Assembly (NCBI RefSeq): GCF_002831565.1
Contig: NZ_CP025096.1
Location: forward strand, 2,581,027 to 2,645,026
Direction: 5' to 3'
Source: Spirosoma pollinicola
GTDB lineage: Bacteria; Bacteroidota; Bacteroidia; Cytophagales; Spirosomataceae
DNA: 64,000 nucleotides
Below are positions 18,601 to 25,748 of this stretch, one piece after another. Each line of letters starts with the position of its first letter. The first letter of the stretch is position 1. The notes under the pieces were generated by a model. That model was not told the DNA's origin and searched no databases. It was given only the letters and a program-made list of their open reading frames with translations. Both the position numbers and the translations under genes were made by a program.

Positions 18601-19048
18601 AATACTGGTTTAGCGCATCATGGGCATCATAAGCATCTACCGACTGACTGCCATACTGTTCATACATGTCGTCGTTATCAATGTAATCGGGCGTAGTTCC
18701 GGCAAAAGAAAATTGAATGCCGAACCCATTTAACAAGTAATATTTGTTGGTGGCTGCTAGTACATGATTCAAGCTAACTAGGCTGAACCCGCCTGTTCCA
18801 TCACTCTGCCGAATGATGTGCGGGCGGATAGGTACATAAGTAATAGCGGTGAAAGCGGCATTGGAGGCACGCTTGCGTTGTAACGCCAGGTTTGCTTCCT
18901 GCACTAAAAATGTTGTCTGGGCTGGTGTCAGATCAACTGTACCGCAGGCAAGCGACGTTGACTGAGGTGTGCTTTGCCCTACTGATAGCTGATGTAAAGC
19001 CATCGACAGGAACAGGATAACAAGTGTATTAGTGCGGGATGTTCGCAT
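15647..19048 (-). CDS. Secreted pappalysin-like (M43) metalloprotease with eight fibronectin type III-like repeats
   Basis: The 1133-residue protein has a signal peptide (residues 1-24, ending LSVGQ). The catalytic domain (about 60-330) carries HELGHTFGLIH: His194, Glu195, His198, Gly201 and His204, the metzincin zinc site, with a Met-turn in ITNIMSYY. Eight FN3-like repeats follow from about residue 345 to 1065; most contain a conserved pattern of Y..QWR..G...W and end TTYEWQV. The last about 65 residues (from SGTWNDPTIWSCNRVP) form a beta-rich segment that is not a standard type A T9SS domain. It is likely an extracellular protease attached to, or acting on, polymers or surfaces. It is convergent with the DUF5009 gene, 18 bp apart, and separated by 222 bp from the response regulator upstream. 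Confidence 0.88.
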   Translation of the reverse strand: MRTSRTNTLVILFLSMALHQLSVGQSTPQSTSLACGTVDLTPAQTTFLVQEANLALQRKRASNAAFTAITYVPIRPHIIRQSDGTGGFSLVSLNHVLAATNKYYLLNGFGIQFSFAGTTPDYIDNDDMYEQYGSQSVDAYDAHDALNQYYVNRFQNPSLGGYASYPNNSINSTRSFILTGSKSEDDLGNRLIPHELGHTFGLIHTFGQNSGTGILGTGVTNELVTRGAGANCATEGDLICDTPADPYNMGDANLYSVNGCPQYDPASTARDAHGDAYTPSITNIMSYYFPCTHDFTPGQYDRMQAGLALRQTHTAYTLDAPATNVNPVSHLAATSNGGAVLLTWQDNATNEMGYFIERSTSPTTNFVPIGGTGPDELRFIDNQTTPLTQYYYRIRPSNTKTGSISSTASFVIPIVPPVTGLMTTELTGNSARLSWNSLGEGTRYDVQWRQVGAANWILITGINETYTSISLSGNTAYEWEVRGIGSVAYSGPINFLTPCSTPTNPVSYPARITAALSWNGTINELYTLQWRTIGATAWNTISGLTSTTTLFGITGSYSLTGLASQTPYEWQVQGVCPGSPTVNSDFTPLRSFTTEACPSPYTTVSNPGAESVTIYFSTGNIEPGIYAELRYRPQGAPDWHTVSGLPNVLYGGGSYTVTGLTTNTTYEWQLKNVCGALESSTYTYLSTFLTTCRIPNGLTNTTTSTGATLQWSVSSSPDPATAFTLQYRPVGRPGWTTVARNTPSCSLTGLTAGTTYEWHVLTNCTANVQSGYSITKTFTTGCNQLVANNLRSLLVTSSSARLVWTVVNDPGVQYYISYRAAGAANWTEINAIPASLTGGYCNLTGLTNNTTYEWLIAPLCPDQPGHYIAGPTFTTQCQIPLIPYTNVKITSASLYWNEMGIDVRYEVRYRLSGTLDWTTIGNLLTNTCSLTGLTGNTRYEWQVRTKCALGDYTDFTSLVQFTTYSCSLPGFGSPPTTNVTTTSATLNWTYFDGDASTRYAIRYREVGSTTWTILTNLLGTPISSTLILNGLTPGTTYEWQIRTICSATESSAFTISTIFQTRTPCSSMYTIQSGTWNDPTIWSCNRVPVSTDIVLIKHIILVPVSYIANARQINVDTGQKLSFGTNAQLKLGL

Positions 19049-19270
19049 AACTACCCCCAGGTGATCAGCATGAATTTAATCACTTGGAAGCCTCAAATGT
19101 CCACTTTAACTTTTGTTCTGGCAATAGATGGATAAGAATAATTCTACTAAACGGTTAAGAATAAACGTTTAGGTTTAATCTGCTGTAAATCAGTTACTTA
19201 TTAAATTATTTTTTGAAATAAAAAAAGACTGCCAAAACGCCCTTTCTCCATCAGGTTTGTGTCATAGAAA

Positions 19271-19948
19271 CTAATTTTTTCTTTTCTCTTCCAGTGCTAT
19301 ACGGATTAAATCGACAGTGTTTTTAACCCCCGCTTTGCGGATGATACTGGCCCGCTGATTGGCTACTGTGTTTGGACTTATACCAAATTTATTAGCTATC
19401 TCCGGGCTACTCATACCCTCGATCAGGCATGTAAGAACCTGGGTTTCACGGGACGTTATGCGATTCCAGATAGAATAGGAAACGGTGGTATTAGGCGTTA
19501 TCGCGTCATTAAGCTGATTTCTGGATGGTAAAACCAGGCTCCGAATTATTACTGACGATGCATTGGGTGGGTAGTATAAATCACCTTTGACAACCGTTCG
19601 TACGGCCCGCAATATTTCTTCCAGGCCCGTGTCTTTAAGCAAATAACCCGCAGCACCGTGTTGCACGGCTTTCAGAATATAATCCGGGTTGTCGTGCATA
19701 CTGAACATCAGCGTCCGAACAGTGGGGTATTGCTGCGAAATCACTTTTAGCGCTTCAATTCCCGACATACGGGGCATTGTGATGTCGAGTAGCAAAACAT
19801 CTGTGCTGATACTGGCCAGCAAGTCGATCGCTTCGTCGCCATCGGCAGCTTCGCCCACGATTTGTATATCCGGTTCATCTTCCAATAACATCCGAATGCC
19901 TTTTCGTACTACGGAATGGTCATCAGCAATGAGAATTCGTATCGACAT
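19271..19948 (-). CDS. NarL-type response regulator
   Basis: A 225-residue NarL/FixJ regulator. The receiver domain (1-125) has Asp9, Asp10, the phospho-acceptor Asp55 (LLLDITMPRMSG) and Lys105 (YLLKDTG). The C-terminal LuxR-type helix-turn-helix (about 160-220) reads TSRETQVLTCLIEGMSSPEI then ANKFGISPNTVANQRASI. It starts two bases after the stop of the sensor kinase gene, so the two are co-translated. They follow nirB and nirD on the same strand, which suggests control of the nitrate/nitrite genes. The DNA site is unknown; an inverted repeat at 24651-24685 is one candidate. Confidence 0.92.
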   Translation of the reverse strand: MSIRILIADDHSVVRKGIRMLLEDEPDIQIVGEAADGDEAIDLLASISTDVLLLDITMPRMSGIEALKVISQQYPTVRTLMFSMHDNPDYILKAVQHGAAGYLLKDTGLEEILRAVRTVVKGDLYYPPNASSVIIRSLVLPSRNQLNDAITPNTTVSYSIWNRITSRETQVLTCLIEGMSSPEIANKFGISPNTVANQRASIIRKAGVKNTVDLIRIALEEKRKN

Positions 19949-19950
19949 AA

Positions 19951-21435
19951 CTAGTGAAGGTTATCAGATAAGTTGATGCTAACCCGCACTCTCGTCCCTT
20001 TTCGAGGCTTCGATGTAATGGTGAAATCGCCACTGAGCAAACGGGTTCGAGTGCGCATATTCTCAAGGCCGTTAATGATGGGCAATGGTTTTTTATCAGT
20101 TGGCGATGCCTTTATGACAAATCCTCTTCCGTCATCCTCAATCGTCAACAGGAGCTTCAGCGCATTCTGTTGCAATGTAATTTTTATCGTCTGCGCTTCT
20201 GCATACTTCAGGGAATTGTGCAAAGCTTCCTGTGCAATACGATATAAACCGATCTCCATAGCCGGACTGAGCCGTTTGGCATTCGCCGGGCCAATAAAAA
20301 CGATAGAAATACCTGATGCCCGTGTCGTTTGCTCAGCCAGGAGTTGCAGGGTAGGACTTAAACCAAAGTCGCTTAATGTTGAGGGCATTAAGTTATAAGA
20401 AACCTGCCGGGTGGTTTGGATCGTATCGCCAATAAGGTCGCACAGTTCTGCAAACCGCTGCCGTTGTTTCTCGTCTGCGAAGGTGGTCGATTTTAGTTTT
20501 TCGGCATGCAGTTTCAGGCCGGTGAGCATCTGGCCAATGCCATCGTGAAGTTCGCGCGCAAACCGTCGACGCTCTTCCTCCTGTCCTTCCAGCAATGCCG
20601 CCGATCGAACGGTGTCTTCGGCCAGTTGTAACTGGTATTTTTCTTCCGTTGTGCGTACCAGTTCTTTCTGCGTGTCAACTAATTTTTGATTGGAAGCCGC
20701 CAGATTCAGGTTGGTTGCTTCCAGCTCCCGATTGGCAATTTCCATATGGCTGTTCGCCAGTTGCAACGCTTTCTCCGACCGGGCCAACCGGCGAATGACG
20801 TGCCTGGTGTGATTGACAACAGGCCTGAACACAAATAGACCCTCAATCAATAGTGTCAACAAAGTCGCAATAGTGAGCAGCCATTCAATGCGTTCAAGCC
20901 GTTTTACCTGATCAAAGCTTTCTGTATCAAACTGAAAGACGATGTCATTCATTTGCTGCAGAAACGAAAACTCATCCCGTAAAATGATCTGAAGTGCCGC
21001 TCTTTTCTCGTCAAGCGTCGTTGCCGGATTATTGATTCGCCCAAAGCTCTTGTAAATAGACTGAAATATTGGCTCGATACTGGTAAACATACGGTCCAGT
21101 TGATCGCTTTTGCGCACGGAATAAGCCTTTTCCATACGAAGCATGCCATTCCGTAACTGAATGTGGCTTTGGCTCCAGGAGTGAAGTAGCGAGTCGAACG
21201 AAACGGTATCGGCAGTAGCAAGCCCCTCAATTCGCAGCATGGCCAGTTTCGTTAGTCGCTGACTCAGCATCCGTTGCCGTCCGGCTACGTTTACCACCCG
21301 GCTGTCGTCGTAGTGGGTACTAATAGTTTTTTTGATAAACAGTAGCCCACTCAGAGACAGCACGGCAATGACAGTGAGGGCTATCATATAAAACCGTGTT
21401 AACCGATTGGCTACCTGTTGATCGAGTTGAGGCAT
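19951..21435 (-). CDS. NarX-like sensor histidine kinase with PilJ-type sensor domain
   Basis: This 494-residue kinase has a transmembrane helix at about 15-35, a periplasmic four-helix sensor domain (about 38-185), a second transmembrane helix (about 186-205), a coiled coil (about 215-285), a HisKA_3 domain with phospho-acceptor His297 (RRFARELHDGIGQML), and a HATPase domain (EALHNSLKYAEA, EDDGRGF). Residues 46-60, VVNVAGRQRMLSQR, match the PilJ/NIT-type signature that corresponds to the nitrate-binding P-box of NarX. Nitrate or nitrite sensing is therefore plausible. The gene follows nirD by 72 bp, with a hairpin between them, and is coupled to the response regulator. The ligand is inferred, not shown. 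Confidence 0.88.
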   Translation of the reverse strand: MPQLDQQVANRLTRFYMIALTVIAVLSLSGLLFIKKTISTHYDDSRVVNVAGRQRMLSQRLTKLAMLRIEGLATADTVSFDSLLHSWSQSHIQLRNGMLRMEKAYSVRKSDQLDRMFTSIEPIFQSIYKSFGRINNPATTLDEKRAALQIILRDEFSFLQQMNDIVFQFDTESFDQVKRLERIEWLLTIATLLTLLIEGLFVFRPVVNHTRHVIRRLARSEKALQLANSHMEIANRELEATNLNLAASNQKLVDTQKELVRTTEEKYQLQLAEDTVRSAALLEGQEEERRRFARELHDGIGQMLTGLKLHAEKLKSTTFADEKQRQRFAELCDLIGDTIQTTRQVSYNLMPSTLSDFGLSPTLQLLAEQTTRASGISIVFIGPANAKRLSPAMEIGLYRIAQEALHNSLKYAEAQTIKITLQQNALKLLLTIEDDGRGFVIKASPTDKKPLPIINGLENMRTRTRLLSGDFTITSKPRKGTRVRVSINLSDNLH

Positions 21436-21453
21436 GAAGTATTTGGGTTTTGC

Positions 21454-21499
21454 GTCTGGGCCAAGCCGCTATGGCAGACCGTTCTGGCCTGGCCCAGAC
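21454..21499. repeat. Inverted repeat between nirD and the sensor kinase gene
   Basis: GTCTGGGCCA (21454-21463) pairs exactly with TGGCCCAGAC (21490-21499). It may weaken read-through from nirBD into the kinase gene or stabilise the nirBD message. No T tract is present. Confidence 0.65.
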
Positions 21500-21507
21500 A
21501 ATCCTCA

Positions 21508-21861
21508 CTATAGTCCAATATACACGACATCATCCACTACTTTGATGGGATATGTGGCAATTTCGTAGCCGTCATCGTTCAGGCATTCGCCCGTTTTGAG
21601 CGAAAACGTTTTTTTGTGGAAAGGACATGCCACTTTAGGCTCATTGCCTTGACTGCCAATCATGCCGCGCGACAAAGCCATTTGCTGGCGATGCGGACAT
21701 TGATTATCAGTAGCATACCATTCGCCCCGACGCGCAAAGTTAAAGATAGCAATCTGCCGACCTCCGAGCAATACGCAGGCACCGCCGTCTTCGGGAATAT
21801 GGTCGATTTGACACGCTGGGTGCCATTTAATTTCGTCTTTATTTATTGTGAGTGTTTCCAT
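21508..21861 (-). CDS. nirD: Nitrite reductase small subunit
   Basis: A 117-residue Rieske-fold protein, the usual size of NirD. It has Rieske-type ligands Cys55-x-His57 (CPHRQ) and Cys79-x2-His82 (CPFHKK), so unlike enterobacterial NirD, which lacks a cluster, this one may carry [2Fe-2S]. It starts METLTINKDE at 21861; a longer frame to 21927 would translate the REP hairpin and overlap the end of nirB, so I reject it. NirD partners NirB in NADH-dependent reduction of nitrite to ammonia in the cytoplasm. It follows nirB by 56 bp. Confidence 0.92.
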   Translation of the reverse strand: METLTINKDEIKWHPACQIDHIPEDGGACVLLGGRQIAIFNFARRGEWYATDNQCPHRQQMALSRGMIGSQGNEPKVACPFHKKTFSLKTGECLNDDGYEIATYPIKVVDDVVYIGL

Positions 21862-21880
21862 TTGTTTGATTTGCTTTGGA

Positions 21881-21906
21881 CTGGCGCGGGTTTGAACCCG
21901 TGCCAG
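21881..21906. repeat. REP-like hairpin between nirB and nirD
   Basis: CTGGCGCGGGTTTGAACCCG followed by TGCCAG. The CGGGTT/AACCCG core matches the hairpins flanking the RAYT gene. It sits in the 56-bp nirB-nirD gap. Confidence 0.75.
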
Positions 21907-21917
21907 ACCCACGTCAA

Positions 21918-24431
21918 CTACGCCCATTCTTTGGCCCGCTTCTGATCGCGCAGTGACTCAAATTGAATTGTTGGGTCTTTTTCTTCAGGCACGTTGACGA
22001 AGTGAGCAAAGCGGGCGCGAAGTGCCGGATTATCCACTACCTCTTTCCATTCGCATTTGAACGTATCGACCAGCAGTTGCATTTCTCGCTCCAGATCATC
22101 GGCAATGCCAAGCACATCGTCGACAACAACGGCCCGCAGGTAGGTCATGCCGCCCTCCATCTTGTTGAGCCAGGTAGCCGTGCGGGTGAGCGGATCGGCG
22201 GTTTTGATGTAGAACATCAAGAATCGGTCGATGTAACGGATGCAGGTTTCTTTGTCCACGTCAGTCGCCAGCAACTGGGCATGTTGCGGTTTGGATCCAC
22301 CATTGCCACCGATATATAGATTCCAGCCTTTCTCGGTAGCGATAATACCGAAGTCTTTACTCTGCGCTTCGGCACACTCCCGAATGCAACCCGACACGCC
22401 CGACTTGAGCTTATGCGGAGACCGAATGCCTTTGTAGCGCTCTTCGACTTCAATGGCAAACGAAACGGAATCCTGTACGCCAAACCGACACCAGGTGCTG
22501 CCTACACAGCTTTTCACCGTACGCAGTGATTTGCCATAGGCATGTCCACTCTCGAAACCAGCGGCTATAAGTTCTTCCCAAATGACGGGTAAATCGCCGA
22601 CGTGGGCACCGAACAGGTCAATGCGCTGGCCACCCGTAATTTTGGTGTAAAGACCATATTTTTTGGCTACCTGCCCAATAACGATCAGTTTATCGGGCGT
22701 GATTTCGCCACCCGGAATGCGGGGAACGACCGAATACGTACCGCCTTTCTGAATATTTGCCAGATACCTGTCGTTCGAATCCTGAATCGTAGCGCGACCT
22801 TTTTCCAGAATGTTCTCATTCCAGAGACTGGCCAGAATGGAGGCCACTGCCGGTTTACAGACTTCACAGCCATCGCCATGACCAACATGGTCAATTACGG
22901 CGTCGAAGGTTTTCAGGCTGTTGATTTTCACTAAATCCAGTAATTCCTGCCGGTTGAAATCGAAGTGTTCGCAAAGGATAGTACGAACATAGACGCCCTT
23001 CTGCTTCATGACACCCTGAATGATGTCTTTCACCATCGGCGTACAGCCTCCACAACCGGTACAGGCTTTGGTTGCTTTTTTGAGCGCGTCGACGGTAGTA
23101 TGTCCGTTCTCACCGATTTCGTGGCAGAGCATGGCTTTCGTGACGGCTTCGCAGGAGCAGATCAGCGCATCGTCGGGGAGGCTCATTACTCCGGCGCCAC
23201 CTTCTTCGCCACCCCGCGAGCCTAGAATCAGGTCTTCGGGATCGGGGGGTAGAATGGTTTTATTCTTGCAGGTTTGCAGGAGCATATTATACTGTTCTGC
23301 ATCGCCAACCAGAATGCCGCCCAGTAACTCCTTACCATCAGTCGATATATTGATTCGTTTGTAAACGCCTTTTGCCTTATTCTCGTAGACAATTGTTTTA
23401 CAGTCCGACGCAAACGGGTCACCAAACGAGCCAACGTCTGTCCCGATCAGCTTGAGCTTCGTGGACATATCGTATGGCTTGAACTCCTTTTCTTCGCCAA
23501 TCAGGCGCGACGCGACTACGTCGGCCATGTCATAGCCGGGTGCTACCAGCCCGTAAATCATGTGGTGCGCCACGGCACATTCGCCAATGGCAAAAATAGA
23601 TGGGTCGGATGTTTGCAGGAAGTTATCGACAAGGATACCCCCGCGCGGGTGTGTTTCTATACCCGACGCTTTGGCCAGCTCGTCGCGTGGACGAATACCT
23701 GCCGAAATAACCAGCATGTCGACGTCTATGCGCGAACCATCGGCAAATAACATTCCATCAATAGCGTCGTTGCCGGTGATCTCCTGTGTGCTTTTGGCCA
23801 GGTGAATTTTCAGCCCCAGCGATTCAAGTTGTCGCTGTAAAACACCTGAGCCTGCCTCGTCAATTTGCCGGGGCATCAGGCGCGGAGCAAACTCTACCAC
23901 ATGGGCTTCGTCCATACCTAGATCGAGTAAGGCTTTAGCGGCTTCCAGGCCCAATAAACCACCGCCCAACACGGCACCTTTTCTGGCCTTTCGTGCATAC
24001 GATTGAATGAGGTCGAGATCTTCGATGGTGCGGTAAACAAAGACGCCGTCCTTTTCGACGCCAGCAACCGGCGGCACAAAAGCGCCCGACCCTGTAGCCA
24101 AGACTAGGTAGTCATAAGGCACTACAACACCGTGGTGTGAACGAACCTCTTTGTGCTCCCGGTCAATGTCAACAACCGGGTCGGTGAGGTAAAGTGTGAT
24201 GCCGTTATCGGCATACCAGCTTTTGGGGGCAAGCGTCAGGTCGTCGGCAGTTTTGCCATCGAAATACGCACTTAAATGAACCCGGTCGTAGGCTACACGA
24301 GGCTCTTCCCCAAAAATCGTCAGTGTAAACCGTTGTTCGTTTTTCGCTTTGGCTACTAATTTTTCGCAGAATTTGTAGCCCACCATGCCGTTGCCAATGA
24401 CGACGACACGCCTGTTTTTGTTTGTGTTCAT
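21918..24431 (-). CDS. nirB: NADH-dependent nitrite reductase large subunit
   Basis: This 837-residue protein matches NirB along its whole length. It has an N-terminal FAD/NADH pyridine-nucleotide oxidoreductase module (VVVIGNGMVGYKFCE at about residues 9-23), a BFD-like [2Fe-2S] domain (CSCEAVTKAM and CTGCGGC, about 425-465), a nitrite/sulfite reductase ferredoxin-like domain and the siroheme/[4Fe-4S] motif C-x5-C...C-x3-C (KSCVGSTWC near 641, SGCIREC near 681). It reduces nitrite to ammonium with NADH. It heads the minus arm nirB-nirD-kinase-regulator and is divergent from the siroheme methyltransferase gene that supplies its cofactor. A TACTTTTG -7 element lies 91 bases upstream. Confidence 0.96.
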   Translation of the reverse strand: MNTNKNRRVVVIGNGMVGYKFCEKLVAKAKNEQRFTLTIFGEEPRVAYDRVHLSAYFDGKTADDLTLAPKSWYADNGITLYLTDPVVDIDREHKEVRSHHGVVVPYDYLVLATGSGAFVPPVAGVEKDGVFVYRTIEDLDLIQSYARKARKGAVLGGGLLGLEAAKALLDLGMDEAHVVEFAPRLMPRQIDEAGSGVLQRQLESLGLKIHLAKSTQEITGNDAIDGMLFADGSRIDVDMLVISAGIRPRDELAKASGIETHPRGGILVDNFLQTSDPSIFAIGECAVAHHMIYGLVAPGYDMADVVASRLIGEEKEFKPYDMSTKLKLIGTDVGSFGDPFASDCKTIVYENKAKGVYKRINISTDGKELLGGILVGDAEQYNMLLQTCKNKTILPPDPEDLILGSRGGEEGGAGVMSLPDDALICSCEAVTKAMLCHEIGENGHTTVDALKKATKACTGCGGCTPMVKDIIQGVMKQKGVYVRTILCEHFDFNRQELLDLVKINSLKTFDAVIDHVGHGDGCEVCKPAVASILASLWNENILEKGRATIQDSNDRYLANIQKGGTYSVVPRIPGGEITPDKLIVIGQVAKKYGLYTKITGGQRIDLFGAHVGDLPVIWEELIAAGFESGHAYGKSLRTVKSCVGSTWCRFGVQDSVSFAIEVEERYKGIRSPHKLKSGVSGCIRECAEAQSKDFGIIATEKGWNLYIGGNGGSKPQHAQLLATDVDKETCIRYIDRFLMFYIKTADPLTRTATWLNKMEGGMTYLRAVVVDDVLGIADDLEREMQLLVDTFKCEWKEVVDNPALRARFAHFVNVPEEKDPTIQFESLRDQKRAKEWA

Positions 24432-24521
24432 AGTTAATTATAACTATAACATTGTGAAAACCCCGTTTAAATATTGTATTATTCTTATAAAATAGCCTCC
24501 TTCCTCCCAAAATAGGCTAGT

Positions 24522-24529
24522 CAAAAGTA
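24522..24529 (-). promoter_or_regulatory. Candidate nirB -7 element
   Basis: Read on the minus strand this is TACTTTTG, an exact TAnnTTTG match and identical to the -7 of the divergent promoter. No TTG lies at the expected -33 distance, as might be expected for a promoter that needs an activator. Transcripts would have a leader of about 80 bases. Confidence 0.5.
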
Positions 24530-24604
24530 AGAGGTGTTTTTGGTAAATCCTAAAGAATTATTTCGTTATAGGGTGATTATGAAACATATTTTTTCGAAAA
24601 AGAC

Positions 24605-24634
24605 TTGTTTTTAAGAATTTCGTCTCTACTTTTG
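24605..24634 (+). promoter_or_regulatory. Promoter of the nitrate uptake/reduction operon
   Basis: TTG (24605-24607), a 19-base spacer and TACTTTTG (24627-24634) match the Bacteroidetes TTG-N19/21-TAnnTTTG consensus. Transcription should begin near 24641, about 70 bases before the methyltransferase ATG. Confidence 0.7.
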
Positions 24635-24650
24635 GACGAGAAATTCACAA

Positions 24651-24685
24651 TAGTGGTAAATTAATATTATAGTACAATACCACTA
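24651..24685. promoter_or_regulatory. Candidate operator: inverted repeat TAGTGGTA-N19-TACCACTA
   Basis: Two perfect eight-base half-sites (24651-24658 and 24678-24685) lie just downstream of the predicted start of transcription and upstream of the ribosome site. This could be a binding site for the linked NarL-like regulator, or an RNA hairpin in the leader. Function is inferred from position only. Confidence 0.45.
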
Positions 24686-24695
24686 TATAGCTACC

Positions 24696-24703
24696 AAGGA
24701 GGT
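24696..24703 (+). promoter_or_regulatory. Strong Shine-Dalgarno site of the methyltransferase gene
   Basis: AAGGAGGT, eight bases before the ATG at 24712. Such a full Shine-Dalgarno match is unusual in this window, where most genes have only A-rich leaders. Confidence 0.75.
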
Positions 24704-24711
24704 AAAGTCAG

Positions 24712-25470
24712 ATGAAGCCAAAGCTAACACTCGTGGGGGCGGGTCCCGGCGACGGCGAATTGATCACCTTAAAAGGGATCAGGACGCTCCGGCAGGCCAA
24801 CGTTGTTTTGTATGACGACCTTGCCAACCATACTTTACTGGAGTTTGCGCCAGAGCAGGCTCTGAAAATCTATGTGGGAAAACGGGCTGGAAAAGCGTCG
24901 TTTACACAGGAAGAGATCAATGAGTTGATCGTTCGGTTGGCTCAGGAATACGGGCATGTGGTTCGGCTGAAAGGGGGCGATCCGTATGTATTTGGCCGGG
25001 GATTTGAGGAGTTCGAGTATGCCCGGCGGTATGCTATCGACTGCGAAGTAGTACCGGGCGTGTCGAGTAGTATTGCGGTTCCGGCTTCGCAGGGTATTCC
25101 GGTAACGAGCAGGGGCGTTAGCGAAAGTTTCTGGGTCATTACGGGAACTACGCGTAATGGTCAACTGTCCGACGATTTACAGTTGGCGGCTAAATCAAAA
25201 GCAACGGTTGTTGTTTTGATGGGCATGAGTAAACTGCACGAGATTTGTGAACTATTCTGTAAGGCCGGACGCGGTCATTTGCCCATGGCAATTATACAAA
25301 ATGGTACACGTGCTGACGAACAGTGCGTAATTGGTCAGGTCTGTAATATGGAGTCGTTGGCCGCAGAGCAGGGCGTGGGGGCGCCCGCTGTGCTGGTTAT
25401 CGGCGAAGTCGTTGCACTGCATCCGTCCTATCTGGCAGAATCCATGCGAAACTTTTCTATGGCCTACTAA
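24712..25470 (+). CDS. cobA: Uroporphyrinogen-III C-methyltransferase (SUMT)
   Basis: A 252-residue SUMT that uses SAM to methylate uroporphyrinogen III at C2 and C7, giving precorrin-2, the precursor of siroheme. Family motifs are LVGAGPGDGELITLKG (residues about 6-21), VLYDDL, the central RLKGGDPYVFGRGFEE and VPGVSSSIAVPASQGIPVT. It lacks the CysG-type dehydrogenase/ferrochelatase domain, so those steps must be encoded elsewhere. It is the first gene of the plus arm of the nitrate locus and divergent from nirB, whose siroheme it would supply. A consensus promoter and a strong Shine-Dalgarno site precede it. Confidence 0.95.
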   Translation: MKPKLTLVGAGPGDGELITLKGIRTLRQANVVLYDDLANHTLLEFAPEQALKIYVGKRAGKASFTQEEINELIVRLAQEYGHVVRLKGGDPYVFGRGFEEFEYARRYAIDCEVVPGVSSSIAVPASQGIPVTSRGVSESFWVITGTTRNGQLSDDLQLAAKSKATVVVLMGMSKLHEICELFCKAGRGHLPMAIIQNGTRADEQCVIGQVCNMESLAAEQGVGAPAVLVIGEVVALHPSYLAESMRNFSMAY

Positions 25471-25481
25471 AAAAGAAAAAA

Positions 25482-25514
25482 GCCGATCCGGTGTGGGGGC
25501 ACCTTTGGATCGGC
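25482..25514 (+). terminator. Hairpin after the SUMT gene (possible terminator or attenuator)
   Basis: GCCGATCC (25482-25489) pairs with GGATCGGC (25507-25514), with an inner GGTG/CACC. No T tract follows on the plus strand, so termination may be partial; it may process or stabilise the operon mRNA. The 234 bp before the porin gene shows nothing else I can recognise. Confidence 0.5.
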
Positions 25515-25748
25515 CAAAACAGGGTTTGTCTATGCGAAAAACACAAACATGTCAAAGAAAATGAAAAATAACAGGTAAAGCAAATCAACATCTTCCTGCC
25601 GTTGGTCACTCGCTGATCAATCTGCCCTTCTGTATTGTCTTCAGAGCCAATTCTTACGCTGCTCTACACGTCCTTACCCGAATTTGGGTAAGTCCCTTCC
25701 CTGTTGCCTTTACCGTTCGTTATCTTCTTAATCTGGTTGCCTATTTTT

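Noticed and set aside
21862..21927. N-terminal extension of NirD
   Set aside because: It would translate the REP hairpin and overlap nirB; the family starts at METLT.
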